Positions 17,525 to 26,633 of a stretch of DNA of 64,000 nucleotides are shown piece after piece; the stretch's first letter is position 1, and the number at the start of each line of letters is the position of its first letter. The stretch spans positions 1 to 64,000 of the forward strand of contig JBCBKL010000006.1 in NCBI GenBank assembly GCA_038521825.1, given 5' to 3'. A program made the translations under genes and the position numbers. The notes below the pieces were generated by a model. The model did no database searches and was not told the origin of the DNA. It saw nothing but the letters and a program-made list of their open reading frames with translations. The DNA comes from JBCBKL01 sp038521825 (GTDB lineage: Bacteria > Pseudomonadota > Alphaproteobacteria > Rhodobacterales > Rhodobacteraceae).

Positions 17525-18589
17525 CTAACTGCGATCTGACAGCATCTTTCCAACCAACTGAGCCGTATAGTCGACGATCGGCACGATCCGCCCGTAATTG
17601 AGACGAGTTGGCCCGATCACGCCAACGGCGCCGATGATCTTTCGGTCCGCGTTCATATATGGAGAGACCACCAAAGAGGAACCCGAAAGTGAGAAAAGTT
17701 TATTCTCAGAACCGATAAAAATTCGTACTCCATCGCCTTCTTCGGTCAAATCAAGGAACTCAGCGATGTCACGTTTACGTTCAAGGTCGTCAAAGAGCGA
17801 TCTGATCCGCTCAAGGTCTTCCGCTTGGGCATCCTCGTCCAACAGATTCGAACGGCCCCGCACGATCAAACGGCCGGTATCGTCACCGGACCCATCCCAG
17901 ACGGCCAGACCGCTTTCGACGAGTTCACGGGCCAGCGTGTCAATCTGCTGACGGCGCGTGGTGATCTCTTTCTGGATCACTGACCTTGCTTCGGAAAGTG
18001 TCCGGCCTTCGATCAATGCATTCAGAAAGTTTGCAGCCTCGCGCATGGATGATGGTGTCTGACCCGGGGGTTGGGTGAACAGCCGGTTTTCGACGCTGCC
18101 ATCGGCAAATACGAGAACGACCAGCGCGCGGTCCTGGGTCAGGGATACGAACTCGATGTGCTTGATCGGCGCCTCGCGTTTTGGTGTCAACACGAGAGAC
18201 GCACCTTGAGTGACCCCGGATAAGGCGCCGCCGACGCGATCTAGCAAACTCGCGACATCACTCTCTTCGGCACCGAGTGTTGCATCGATCATTTCACGAT
18301 CCGCATTTTCCGGCTCGCTTATTTCAAGCAATCCATCGACAAAGAGCCGCAACCCCAGCTGCGTCGGGATGCGGCCTGCGCTGACGTGTGGGCTATCCAG
18401 TAAGCCTATGAACTCCAGATCTTGCATCACGTTACGGATCGTCGCGGCGCTGACACTTTCGCTAAAATCTCGGGTCAGCGTTCGTGATCCGACAGGATCG
18501 CCGCTGGCGAGGTAGCCTTCGACCACACGACGAAAGACTTCGCGAGACCTGTCGCTCATCTCTTGGATCAGTTTGGATTTCTCGGCCAT
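17525..18589 (-). CDS. hrcA: Heat-inducible transcription repressor HrcA
   Basis: A 354-aa repressor of class I heat-shock genes. The N-terminal winged helix (SREVFRRVVEGYLASGDPVG, then SRTLTRDFSESVSAATIRN) binds CIRCE operators; the remainder is the GAF-like and dimerisation region of HrcA. I found no CIRCE element in the 96 bp separating it from rph, so if HrcA acts in trans its targets (such as groESL) lie outside this window. Divergent from rph and upstream of grpE. Confidence 0.94.
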   Translation of the reverse strand: MAEKSKLIQEMSDRSREVFRRVVEGYLASGDPVGSRTLTRDFSESVSAATIRNVMQDLEFIGLLDSPHVSAGRIPTQLGLRLFVDGLLEISEPENADREMIDATLGAEESDVASLLDRVGGALSGVTQGASLVLTPKREAPIKHIEFVSLTQDRALVVLVFADGSVENRLFTQPPGQTPSSMREAANFLNALIEGRTLSEARSVIQKEITTRRQQIDTLARELVESGLAVWDGSGDDTGRLIVRGRSNLLDEDAQAEDLERIRSLFDDLERKRDIAEFLDLTEEGDGVRIFIGSENKLFSLSGSSLVVSPYMNADRKIIGAVGVIGPTRLNYGRIVPIVDYTAQLVGKMLSDRS

Positions 18590-18685
18590 AAAACAGAGTT
18601 AAAGAGCTTGTCGATCAAAGGTCAATCGGGGTTGCCACCGGCGCGTTTGCAGCGATAAGGCAACGTATCAGCGAAAGGAATTCCC

Positions 18686-19399
18686 ATGCGACCCTCAGGC
18701 CGAAACCTAGACGAAATGCGCGCCGTTTCGATCGATACCGGATTCAACAAACACGCCGAGGGGTCCGCATTAATCAAGATGGGCGACACGCACGTTCTGT
18801 GCACTGCGACAGTCGAAGATCGGGTACCGCCCTTTATCAAAGGCACCGGTTTGGGTTGGGTCACCGCCGAATACGGCATGTTGCCCCGTGCGACCGATTC
18901 CCGGATGAGACGCGAAGCGGCCGCTGGCAAGCAGGGTGGCAGGACAGTCGAGATCCAGCGGCTGATCGGCCGGGCCCTTCGGGCCGGCGTTGACCGTGTT
19001 GCACTTGGCGAGCGTCAGATTACCGTTGATTGTGATGTTCTGCAGGCCGATGGCGGCACCCGCTGCGCGTCTATCACGGGTGGATGGGTCGCGCTACGCC
19101 TTGCGGTGAACAAGCTGCTCAAAACTGGTGATCTCGATAGCGACCCATTGGTCGATCCGATCGCTGCGGTAAGTTGTGGCATCTACGCAGGGCAGCCAGT
19201 ACTGGACCTCGATTATCCAGAGGACAGTGAGGCGGGCGTGGACGGCAACTTCATCCTGACTGGCTCGGGAAGACTTGTCGAAGTACAGATGAGCGCTGAA
19301 GGGTCGACCTTTTCCCGGGATCAGATGAATGAACTCATGGGCCTCGCCGACAAGGGCGTATCAGAACTCGTCTCGGCTCAGAAAGAGGCAACGGGGTGA
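18686..19399 (+). CDS. rph: Ribonuclease PH
   Basis: A 237-aa phosphorolytic 3'-5' exoribonuclease that trims tRNA precursors. The N-terminus MRPSGRNLDEMRAVSID, the block GLGWVTAEYGMLPRAT and QITVDCDVLQADGGTR are characteristic of the hexameric RNase PH fold. A GAAAGGAA ribosome site precedes the ATG. The stop overlaps the GTG of rdgB (GTGA), so rph-rdgB-hemW form one unit. Confidence 0.96.
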   Translation: MRPSGRNLDEMRAVSIDTGFNKHAEGSALIKMGDTHVLCTATVEDRVPPFIKGTGLGWVTAEYGMLPRATDSRMRREAAAGKQGGRTVEIQRLIGRALRAGVDRVALGERQITVDCDVLQADGGTRCASITGGWVALRLAVNKLLKTGDLDSDPLVDPIAAVSCGIYAGQPVLDLDYPEDSEAGVDGNFILTGSGRLVEVQMSAEGSTFSRDQMNELMGLADKGVSELVSAQKEATG

Positions 19400-20007
19400 C
19401 ACGGCGCCTGACCGATAAGAAGCTGCTGATCGCGACGCACAACGCGGGAAAGCTGGAAGAGATGGAGCAGCTTTTTGCGCCATACGGCATCGAAGTGATC
19501 GGCGCTGCGGAACTGAACCTGTCTGAACCCGAAGAGACGGAGGACACGTTCATAGGGAACGCCCGAATCAAGGCAAAAGCGGCCGTCCAAGCAACCGGCC
19601 TTCCCGCACTTGCAGACGATTCAGGCATTGAGGTGGATGCACTTGACGGCGCGCCGGGTGTGTACACTGCCGACTGGGCGGAAACACCGAATGGGCGCGA
19701 TTTTCTGTTGGCAATGACCAAAACGCACGAACTGCTGGAAGAGCGTCAGACAGCCAACCCAAGGACCGCGCGGTTTCGCTCCACTCTTGTCCTGGCTTGG
19801 CCGGATGGCCACGAAGAGATCTTCGAAGGAAAGGTGGAGGGCACACTCGTCTGGCCAATCCGGGGAAAACTTGGGCATGGTTATGATCCGATGTTCCAGC
19901 CCCTTGGCTATGAACTGACCTTTGCCGAAATGGAACCCGACGCAAAGAACGCGATCAGCCATCGGGCGGATGCGTTCAAAAAGCTGATTGAAGGTTGCTT
20001 TGGCTGA
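19396..20007 (+). CDS. rdgB: dITP/XTP pyrophosphatase (RdgB/HAM1)
   Basis: A 203-aa house-cleaning enzyme hydrolysing dITP, ITP and XTP. Family motifs are LLIATHNAGKLEEM (substrate loop), ALADDSGIEVDALDGAPGVY and, near the C-terminus, AISHRADAFKKL. It uses a GTG start at 19396 inside the GTGA overlap with rph. Confidence 0.95.
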   Translation: MTRRLTDKKLLIATHNAGKLEEMEQLFAPYGIEVIGAAELNLSEPEETEDTFIGNARIKAKAAVQATGLPALADDSGIEVDALDGAPGVYTADWAETPNGRDFLLAMTKTHELLEERQTANPRTARFRSTLVLAWPDGHEEIFEGKVEGTLVWPIRGKLGHGYDPMFQPLGYELTFAEMEPDAKNAISHRADAFKKLIEGCFG

Positions 20008-21145
20008 GGATTGGGAAGCCGGCGGTTTTGGGATCTACATCCACTGGCCGTTCTGCGACGCCAAATGCCCCTATTGCGATTTCAACAGCCATGTTTCCCG
20101 AAAGATCGACCATCAAGCCTGGAAACAAGCATACATCGATGAAATCGCCAAAGCTGCCACGGAGACACCGGGCCGAGTGGTCAGAAGCATCTTTTTTGGT
20201 GGTGGCACGCCCAGCCTGATGAAACCCGACACCGTCGGGGCGGTCATTCAGGGCATCCAATCGAGATGGCCAATCGCGAACGATCTTGAAGTGACGCTCG
20301 AGGCCAACCCCAGCTCAGTCGAAGCGGACCGGTTTGCCGCCTATCGCGACGCCGGCGTCAACCGCGTATCGCTGGGCGTACAATCTTTGGTTGATCGTGA
20401 TCTACAAAGGCTCGGCCGTCTTCATACGGCGGCGGAAGCGCGAAAAGCACTCGACATCGCCATCGATACGTTTGCACGGGTCAGCTTTGACCTGATCTAT
20501 GGGCGGCAAGATCAAACACTTGCCGATTGGGAAACAGAGTTGAATGCGGCGCTGTCATTGCCCGTAGATCATTTGTCTCTCTACCAACTGACCATCGAAA
20601 GCGAAACGGCATTTGGCGCGCGTTACCTTGCTGGCAAGCTACCCGGCCTACCCGACGACAATCTTGGCGCTGACTTATACCAGCTGACCCAAGAGCTTTG
20701 CGGTGCGGCTGGGATGAAGGCTTATGAAATTTCTAACCACGCTAAGGACGGCGCAGAGTCTCGGCACAACAAGATCTATTGGCAATATGGCGACTATCTG
20801 GGGATCGGACCAGGCGCACATGGTCGACTGACTTTGAATGACCGGCGATATGCAACCGAACACACGCGGACCCCAGGCCACTGGCTTGGTGGCAGTCGGG
20901 AATCTGTTCGGGAGCCGCTTACCCAAACCGAAGAGGCAGAAGAATTTGTAATGATGGGTTTACGGCTGAGGGATGGAATTGATCGCAACCGCTTCAGAGC
21001 GCTTGCCGGTCGAGACCTGCCCCAAACGGCCGTTTCGGAGTTGGAAGATCAAGGTATGATCAGCGTATCAGAGAAAAGGATTAGTGTTACTGATCAAGGG
21101 TTTATACTGATAAACGAGATCCTTCGTCAACTTCTGGCGACCTAA
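20000..21145 (+). CDS. hemW: Radical SAM protein HemW
   Basis: A 381-aa radical-SAM heme chaperone, formerly annotated as oxygen-independent coproporphyrinogen oxidase-like. The iron-sulfur motif CDAKCPYC (CxxxCxxC) follows IYIHWPF, with HNKIYWQYGDYLGIGPGAHG downstream as in HemW. The true coproporphyrinogen oxidase HemN has extra N-terminal sequence that is absent here. The start is the TTG at 20000, with AAGG five bases upstream; another TTG at 19988 is possible. It overlaps the rdgB end and, by four bases (CTAA), the convergent parB. Confidence 0.9.
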   Translation: MAEDWEAGGFGIYIHWPFCDAKCPYCDFNSHVSRKIDHQAWKQAYIDEIAKAATETPGRVVRSIFFGGGTPSLMKPDTVGAVIQGIQSRWPIANDLEVTLEANPSSVEADRFAAYRDAGVNRVSLGVQSLVDRDLQRLGRLHTAAEARKALDIAIDTFARVSFDLIYGRQDQTLADWETELNAALSLPVDHLSLYQLTIESETAFGARYLAGKLPGLPDDNLGADLYQLTQELCGAAGMKAYEISNHAKDGAESRHNKIYWQYGDYLGIGPGAHGRLTLNDRRYATEHTRTPGHWLGGSRESVREPLTQTEEAEEFVMMGLRLRDGIDRNRFRALAGRDLPQTAVSELEDQGMISVSEKRISVTDQGFILINEILRQLLAT

Positions 21146-22029
21146 TCCGAGCTGAGTTTCCGGCAAAGATCATCCAATTGCTCAAGCGAGCGGTAATGAA
21201 GCGTTAGTTGCCCCGCCTCGCCCCCGGGTTTGTGGGCCAAAGTCACCTTCATCCCTGTCGCAGCAGACAAATCACTTTCAAGCGCTCGCGTATCCGCGTC
21301 TTTTTCCGCTGATGGCTGTGGCCTTTGTGATTGATCTGGCCCAGATGGTTGGGCCGCGGTACTTTTGACTAAAGCCTCCGTCGCTCGAACCGAGAGGCCC
21401 TGTGCAACGACCTTGCGGGCAAGGGCCAATGGATCATCTGCCGTAATCAATGTTCGGGCGTGCCCCGAACTCAGCGACCCCTGCTCGACCAACTCGATCA
21501 CTGCTGGCGGGAGACTGAGAAGACGAAGAAGGTTAGCAATGTGGCTACGGCTTTTACCAAGGACTTCAGCCAGCTTTTCCTGCGTGTGGCCGAAGCGATC
21601 CATCAACTGCTTGTAGCCAGCGGCCTCTTCGATCGGATTGAGATCGGCACGCTGGATGTTCTCGATGATCGCGACTTCCAGAACCTCCGTGTCCGAGAAA
21701 TCCTTAACGATCACGGGTAAGGAATGAAGCTGCGCCCTCTGGGCAGCGCGCCACCGACGCTCACCGGCAACAATCTGATAGCCACCATCAAGGGGTCGAA
21801 CAATCAAAGGTTGAATTACTCCACGCTCACGTACTGAACGCGTAAGGTCCTCAAGCTCTTCTTCCGTGAATCTTTTGCGCGGCTGCTCAGGGTTCGGCTT
21901 GACCTTTTCAATGGGCACTTCGTTCTGCTGCGAGGTCGCAGAAGCCGAAATTTGAGTTTCGGCTTCTGCGACATCTGCCATGAGCGCAGACAGCCCTCTG
22001 CCCAACCCTCGTTTTTTGTCCTTCGCCAT
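21142..22029 (-). CDS. parB: Chromosome partitioning protein ParB
   Basis: A 295-aa CTPase and DNA-binding protein that loads at parS and spreads. The ParB/Srx CTP-binding region is visible (GGYQIVAGERRWRAAQRA and IIENIQRADLNPIEEA), followed by a helix-turn-helix (EKLAEVLGKSRSHIANLLRLL) and a C-terminal dimerisation segment. The N-terminus GLGRGLSALMAD is the conserved ParA-contact peptide. It lies 9 bp downstream of parA; two perfect parS sites are nearby at 23405 and 25301. Confidence 0.97.
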   Translation of the reverse strand: MAKDKKRGLGRGLSALMADVAEAETQISASATSQQNEVPIEKVKPNPEQPRKRFTEEELEDLTRSVRERGVIQPLIVRPLDGGYQIVAGERRWRAAQRAQLHSLPVIVKDFSDTEVLEVAIIENIQRADLNPIEEAAGYKQLMDRFGHTQEKLAEVLGKSRSHIANLLRLLSLPPAVIELVEQGSLSSGHARTLITADDPLALARKVVAQGLSVRATEALVKSTAAQPSGPDQSQRPQPSAEKDADTRALESDLSAATGMKVTLAHKPGGEAGQLTLHYRSLEQLDDLCRKLSSD

Positions 22030-22038
22030 GATCCGCCC

Positions 22039-22848
22039 CTATACCAAGTCGTTCTTCTTTATCATTTCATCGGCCAATGCCCGATAGGCCTGGGCGCCTT
22101 TTGAGGTACTATCATAGTTAAGCACGGAAACCGCAAAGGACGGTGCTTCGCTCAGCCGAACATTTCGCGGAATCACCGTATCAAACACCAGCTCGCCAAG
22201 CGTTGCACGGGCATCCTGTTCGACGAGCTGGCTGAGGTTGTTCCTTGTATCATACATTGTCAGGACAACGCCTTCGATCCGAAGATCGGTGTTTCCGGTT
22301 TGCCTCACCTCGCGAACCGTCAGCATCAGCTGCGATAACCCCTCCAACGCAAAAAACTCGCTCTGCAACGGCACCAGAACCGAATGTGCAGCGATCATCG
22401 CGTTGACCGTAAGAAGATTCAGCGATGGCGGACAGTCGATCAGAATGACGTCAAACCCGAACTGATCGATGTGGGGCTGGCGCAGGGCATCATGGAGCAG
22501 AAAGCTCCGCTTTTCGTTGGCGATCAACTCGATATCAGCAGAACTCAGGTCAACTGTGGCAGGAACAATTGACAGGCCGTTCTGATCGGTTTCCTGAATG
22601 ATCTCTTCAATCTCGATATCATCGAGAAGAAGGTCATATGTTGTGTATTCACGATCTTCTTGCTCAATACCTAGTCCTGTTGAGGCGTTACCTTGAGGAT
22701 CCAGATCGACAATCAACACCTTGAGCCCCCGCTCGGCGAGTGCGGATCCAAGATTGATCGTGGTTGTGGTCTTACCCACTCCGCCCTTCTGGTTGGCCAC
22801 AGCGATGATCTTTGGGTCGCTAATGCGGGTCGGATCGGGCAAGTTCAA
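22039..22848 (-). CDS. parA: Chromosome partitioning ATPase ParA
   Basis: A 269-aa deviant-Walker ATPase. The P-loop is NQKGGVGKTTTTINLG, with the second ATP motif VLIVDLDPQGNASTGLG and VILIDCPPSLNLLT. It provides the gradient that moves ParB-bound origins. The start is uncertain: TTG at 22848 has GAGGA just upstream and gives MNLPDPTRISDPK; a TTG at 22857 is also open. Either way the start lies within the last codons of rsmG, so translation is coupled in rsmG-parA-parB. Confidence 0.96.
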   Translation of the reverse strand: MNLPDPTRISDPKIIAVANQKGGVGKTTTTINLGSALAERGLKVLIVDLDPQGNASTGLGIEQEDREYTTYDLLLDDIEIEEIIQETDQNGLSIVPATVDLSSADIELIANEKRSFLLHDALRQPHIDQFGFDVILIDCPPSLNLLTVNAMIAAHSVLVPLQSEFFALEGLSQLMLTVREVRQTGNTDLRIEGVVLTMYDTRNNLSQLVEQDARATLGELVFDTVIPRNVRLSEAPSFAVSVLNYDSTSKGAQAYRALADEMIKKNDLV

Positions 22849-23452
22849 TGTCCTCAATTTCTAGGATAACCGCATCGGCATTGGTAAAACTCTTATGCAC
22901 CTCGAAACGGAATCTCCAGCCCAATTGCGCACGGTCCAGCTCTGGCTCCCACGAGGCGCCCTTCATGAAAAAGGCGCGGCCGTTCGGCGACATGTGATGA
23001 TGAGACCATGAAAGAAGGTTACTCAGATCACTAAGGGCCCTGGCGGTAACGACAGACGCTTGCAAGGACTGAAGGCTCTCAATCCGCTCGCGTTTGACGC
23101 TGGCGTTAATGTCCAGGTGCCGAATAGCCGTTGCGAGAAACGCGCATTTCCGTTGATCGCTTTCGACCAGGATGAACTCGACGTCAGGCGCTTCACGCTT
23201 CGCAATGATCGCCAGAGGAATTGCCGGCAAACCACCCCCGCTGCCGAGATCTGCCCACACCCGCCCGGAGCACTTGTATTTCCACACCTGGACGCTGTCT
23301 AGGATGTGACGGCCCCAAAGATTGGGGAGATCCTTAGCTGATACAAGGTTGATCTTCGGAGACCAACGGCGCACCAACTCTTCGAATGATTTCAGATCAG
23401 CATATGTTTCACGTGAAACAATACCCGCTGCCCAAGGTGGAAGATCCCTCAT
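22820..23452 (-). CDS. rsmG: 16S rRNA (guanine527-N7)-methyltransferase RsmG
   Basis: A 210-aa SAM-dependent methyltransferase (GidB). The SAM motif is VWADLGSGGGLPAIPLAI and the second block FILVESDQRKCAFL. The segment GIVSRETYADLK near the N-terminus is encoded by a parS palindrome. The ATG at 23452 overlaps the mnmG stop (ATGA). The order mnmG-rsmG-parA-parB is the classic origin-proximal cluster. Confidence 0.96.
   Translation of the reverse strand: MRDLPPWAAGIVSRETYADLKSFEELVRRWSPKINLVSAKDLPNLWGRHILDSVQVWKYKCSGRVWADLGSGGGLPAIPLAIIAKREAPDVEFILVESDQRKCAFLATAIRHLDINASVKRERIESLQSLQASVVTARALSDLSNLLSWSHHHMSPNGRAFFMKGASWEPELDRAQLGWRFRFEVHKSFTNADAVILEIEDIELARSDPH
23405..23420. promoter_or_regulatory. 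parS: parS site (ParB-binding palindrome) inside rsmG
   Basis: A perfect 16-bp palindrome, TGTTTCACGTGAAACA, identical to the consensus parS of alphaproteobacteria and Bacillus. It lies within the rsmG coding sequence and encodes part of VSRET. It should load ParB about 1.4 kb from the parB start and about 5 kb from the putative origin. Confidence 0.95.
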
Positions 23453-25317
23453 GCAGATCTTTTATCTTGTTGTCTTAGGTGCGCGAGGATCAACGCCAGC
23501 GCTGCTGGTGTCATACCATCCACTCGCGACGCTTGCGCCAAGGTCTCAGGACGGCTTGCATCCAGCTTGCTGCGTAATTCGTTCGAAAGGCCGTTGAGAG
23601 CGGCGTAATCGAAATCACTGGGTATGCGATACCCTTCGTCTTTCTTAAGCCGATCAATATCCCGGCGCTGTCTCTCAATGTAATTAGCGTAGAGCGCTTC
23701 GCGTTGAAGCTGTTCCTTTGTCTCATCCGCCAACTCACACCAGCCTGGCACCAGCCCATCCAGATCCGAGGCCGACACATCGGGAAACGCGAGTAAATCA
23801 AAGCCGGTGCGTTTTTGACCATCTTCATTCACTTTGATTCCTACGGATGAGATCATCTTGGGCGTAAAGCTATCCTGGGTCACAAGCTCCCTGCCGGCAT
23901 CCAGCCGCTCCATCTTTTCGAGGAAGGCCTCGCGCCGCTTATCCGACAAGCAGCCAGCCCGTTCAGCCACAGGTGTCAACCTTTGGTCAGCATTGTCCGC
24001 CCGCAGCGACAACCGAAATTCCGCCCGGGACGTGAACATTCGATATGGCTCACTCACACCACGCGTTGTCAGATCATCGATCATTACGCCTATGTAGCTT
24101 TCGGAACGACTGAAAAGCACTGGATCCCGCTCCAGCGCCTTAGCGGCAGCATTCAGACCGGCAACCATACCTTGAGCAGCAGCCTCTTCATAGCCCGTCG
24201 TCCCGTTGATCTGACCAGCGAGGTAAAGCCCCTCAATCTGCGGAAGCTCAAGAGATGAGATCAAACAGCGCGGATCGACATAATCGTATTCAATAGCATA
24301 TCCGGGTTGTTCGATCCGCGCCTGTTCCAGCCCACGAATACTGCGAACATAAGCTTCCTGCACATCGACGGGCAGCGACGTCGATATCCCATTGGGATAG
24401 ACCGTATCGGTATCCAGGCCTTCTGGTTCAAGGAAGATCTGATGCGAGATCTTATCGGCAAAACGCACGATCTTATCCTCAATCGACGGACAGTACCGCG
24501 GTCCTACTCCGTCAATGTGTCCGCCATACATCGCAGAGCGCTCTAGGTTTTTCTGAATGATTTCATGGGTATGGGAATTGGTATGCGTTATCCCGCATGA
24601 AATCTGCAAAGCCCTGGCCTCCTTCGTCAAAAACGAAAAAAACACCGGTCTGTCATCGCCTGGCTGAGTTTCGAGGGTTGCCCAGTCTATCGACTTACCA
24701 TCCAGCCGCGGCGGTGTACCCGTCTTAAGACGGCCCATTCGCAACCCGAGCCCCTCAATACGCTCACCAAGTTTAGTCGAAGGCTTGTCTCCCATCCGGC
24801 CTCCGGGCTTAGAGACATCCCCGATGTGAATAATGCCCCTTAAAAACGTTCCGCTCGTCAAGATGACGGTGCTTGCGTCGATCCGCTGACCGTCGGCCAG
24901 CAACACGCCGCCGACCTTGCTCTGCTCAACAACCAAATCAACAACTTCGCCGAAAATCATCTCTAGGTGCTGCTGATTTCTGGTCAGCGTGGCCATCTCT
25001 TTCCGATAAAGACTGCGATCCGCTTGGGCCCGCGGTCCTTGAACAGCCGGTCCTTTTCGACGGTTCAACAGGCGAAACTGGATACCTGCCGCATCGGCCG
25101 CGCGCGCCATAACCCCATCCAACGCATCTATTTCCCGAACCAGATGACCCTTTCCCAAGCCACCAATAGCCGGGTTGCAAGACATCACGCCCAAATCCCG
25201 ATCGGTCATCGTAACCAGCGCCGTTGACGCACCCATCCGGGCCGCGGCGTGGGCGGCTTCGGTACCGGCATGTCCAGCTCCGATGACCAAGACATCAAAA
25301 TGTTTCACGTGAAACAC
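23449..25317 (-). CDS. mnmG: tRNA uridine-5-carboxymethylaminomethyl modification enzyme MnmG (GidA)
   Basis: A 622-aa FAD enzyme that with MnmE modifies U34 of certain tRNAs. FAD-binding is seen at VLVIGAGHAGTEAAHAA; signatures MSCNPAIGGLGKGHLVREID and GYEEAAAQG are present. It starts with GTG at 25317, and that start is buried in a parS palindrome, encoding FHVKH. The gene follows mnmE with 3 bp between them and overlaps rsmG by ATGA. Confidence 0.97.
   Translation of the reverse strand: MFHVKHFDVLVIGAGHAGTEAAHAAARMGASTALVTMTDRDLGVMSCNPAIGGLGKGHLVREIDALDGVMARAADAAGIQFRLLNRRKGPAVQGPRAQADRSLYRKEMATLTRNQQHLEMIFGEVVDLVVEQSKVGGVLLADGQRIDASTVILTSGTFLRGIIHIGDVSKPGGRMGDKPSTKLGERIEGLGLRMGRLKTGTPPRLDGKSIDWATLETQPGDDRPVFFSFLTKEARALQISCGITHTNSHTHEIIQKNLERSAMYGGHIDGVGPRYCPSIEDKIVRFADKISHQIFLEPEGLDTDTVYPNGISTSLPVDVQEAYVRSIRGLEQARIEQPGYAIEYDYVDPRCLISSLELPQIEGLYLAGQINGTTGYEEAAAQGMVAGLNAAAKALERDPVLFSRSESYIGVMIDDLTTRGVSEPYRMFTSRAEFRLSLRADNADQRLTPVAERAGCLSDKRREAFLEKMERLDAGRELVTQDSFTPKMISSVGIKVNEDGQKRTGFDLLAFPDVSASDLDGLVPGWCELADETKEQLQREALYANYIERQRRDIDRLKKDEGYRIPSDFDYAALNGLSNELRSKLDASRPETLAQASRVDGMTPAALALILAHLRQQDKRSA
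25301..25316. promoter_or_regulatory. parS: parS site overlapping the mnmG start
   Basis: A second perfect TGTTTCACGTGAAACA. It covers codons 1-6 of mnmG, sharing all but the first base of its GTG start, and abuts the mnmE stop 4 bp further on. ParB bound here could affect transcription through the mnmE-mnmG-rsmG-parAB unit. Confidence 0.95.
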
Positions 25318-25320
25318 TCC

Positions 25321-26607
25321 TCATTTTCCGAGGCAAAAACTCGAAAAAACCTCATCCAGCAGATTATCAACATCGATCCGGCCAAGCAAAATCTCAAGTA
25401 CTCGTACCGCGGACCTTAGATGTTCCGCCGCTAAATCGTAGGCCTCCGGCCCCTCGTCTACCTTTTGATAGGCATCCAATAACTCCTGACGCCCTAAATG
25501 CAACGCCGACCGGTGCCTTTCTCGGCTTGCGAAGCTTACACCAGCTACGCGATCTGCTAACGTTGATTTCAATTCCGAGAGCAGGTTTTCGATTCCAAGA
25601 CCGGTTAAGCCAGATACCCCACCATCATCGGCCAAACTCAGATCAGCCTTTGGTTTCCTGACCAGATCCCCGTCCCGGAACTCGATCTCAGCGTCCTGCA
25701 TCGACCCGGCAAGTAATATTCGAACGTCCGCTTCTTCAGCCCTTTGGAGAGCTCGTTCAATGCCCAACTTCTCAATGACATCCTCACTCTCGCGGATCCC
25801 AGCCGTATCGATCAGGGTCACCGGGATCCCATCCAGATCCATACGAACCTCAATCACATCACGCGTGGTTCCAGCAATCTCTGAGGTAATCGCAGCATCA
25901 CGGCCAACTAGAGCGTTCAAAAGCGTCGACTTTCCGACATTCGGCGGACCGACGATGGCCACCACGAAACCCTCCCGCAGCCGCTCCGCAACGCCTGATC
26001 CGGCGATCTCTTTATCAAAGTCGTCAACAACCCCTCTTATCAGGGCCCTGACCTCTGGCGAGACATCCGTAGGCACCTCCTCATCTGCAAAATCGATACT
26101 CGCTTCGAGAAGAGCCGCAGCTCTTATTAGATTGGCTCGCCAGCCTTCAATCTTACCACTGAACTCGCCAGACAAGACACGCTGCGACTGCACGCGCTGA
26201 ACCTCGGTCTCAGCATCAATAAGGTCCGCGAGCGCCTCAACCTGGGTCAAATCAAGCCGACCGTTTTCGAGGGCGCGTCGTGTGAACTCTCCAGGTTCAG
26301 CGATCCGCAGATCCTCGAATCCTGAAAGCACGTTCATCAGCTTCTGCACCACTGCGACGCTTCCATGAACTTGGAACTCAACGATGTCTTCGCCCGTATA
26401 GCTCTTCGGTCCCGCAAAGCACAGGATGAGCCCCTCATCGACATAATCCTCGTTGGGTCCCATGATCCGTCGCAGGGCAGCAGTACGTTCCGCCGGCAAC
26501 GCACCACTCAAGGCCTCTGCAACCGAGAATGCCTGAGGACCCGATAACCGGATGACTGCGACACCCGCTCGGCCAGTGGCAGTTGCGGACGCAAATATCG
26601 TATCCAA
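25321..26607 (-). CDS. mnmE: tRNA modification GTPase MnmE (TrmE)
   Basis: A 428-aa protein with an N-terminal folate-binding domain (DTIFASATATGRAGVAVIR), a helical domain and an inserted G domain: G1 GPPNVGKSTLLNAL and G3 DTAGIRE. G4 is weak (an NKxD motif is not obvious; the region reads VRKPKADLS). The C-terminus ends in CLGK, the conserved cysteine motif C(I/L/V)GK. It partners MnmG, encoded 3 bp downstream. Confidence 0.95.
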   Translation of the reverse strand: MDTIFASATATGRAGVAVIRLSGPQAFSVAEALSGALPAERTAALRRIMGPNEDYVDEGLILCFAGPKSYTGEDIVEFQVHGSVAVVQKLMNVLSGFEDLRIAEPGEFTRRALENGRLDLTQVEALADLIDAETEVQRVQSQRVLSGEFSGKIEGWRANLIRAAALLEASIDFADEEVPTDVSPEVRALIRGVVDDFDKEIAGSGVAERLREGFVVAIVGPPNVGKSTLLNALVGRDAAITSEIAGTTRDVIEVRMDLDGIPVTLIDTAGIRESEDVIEKLGIERALQRAEEADVRILLAGSMQDAEIEFRDGDLVRKPKADLSLADDGGVSGLTGLGIENLLSELKSTLADRVAGVSFASRERHRSALHLGRQELLDAYQKVDEGPEAYDLAAEHLRSAVRVLEILLGRIDVDNLLDEVFSSFCLGK

Positions 26608-26633
26608 CGGCTTTACCCTTTTAAAACAAAAGG

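Noticed and set aside
18590..18685. Looked for a CIRCE operator between hrcA and rph
   Set aside because: No TTAGCACTC-N9-GAGTGCTAA or close variant is present.
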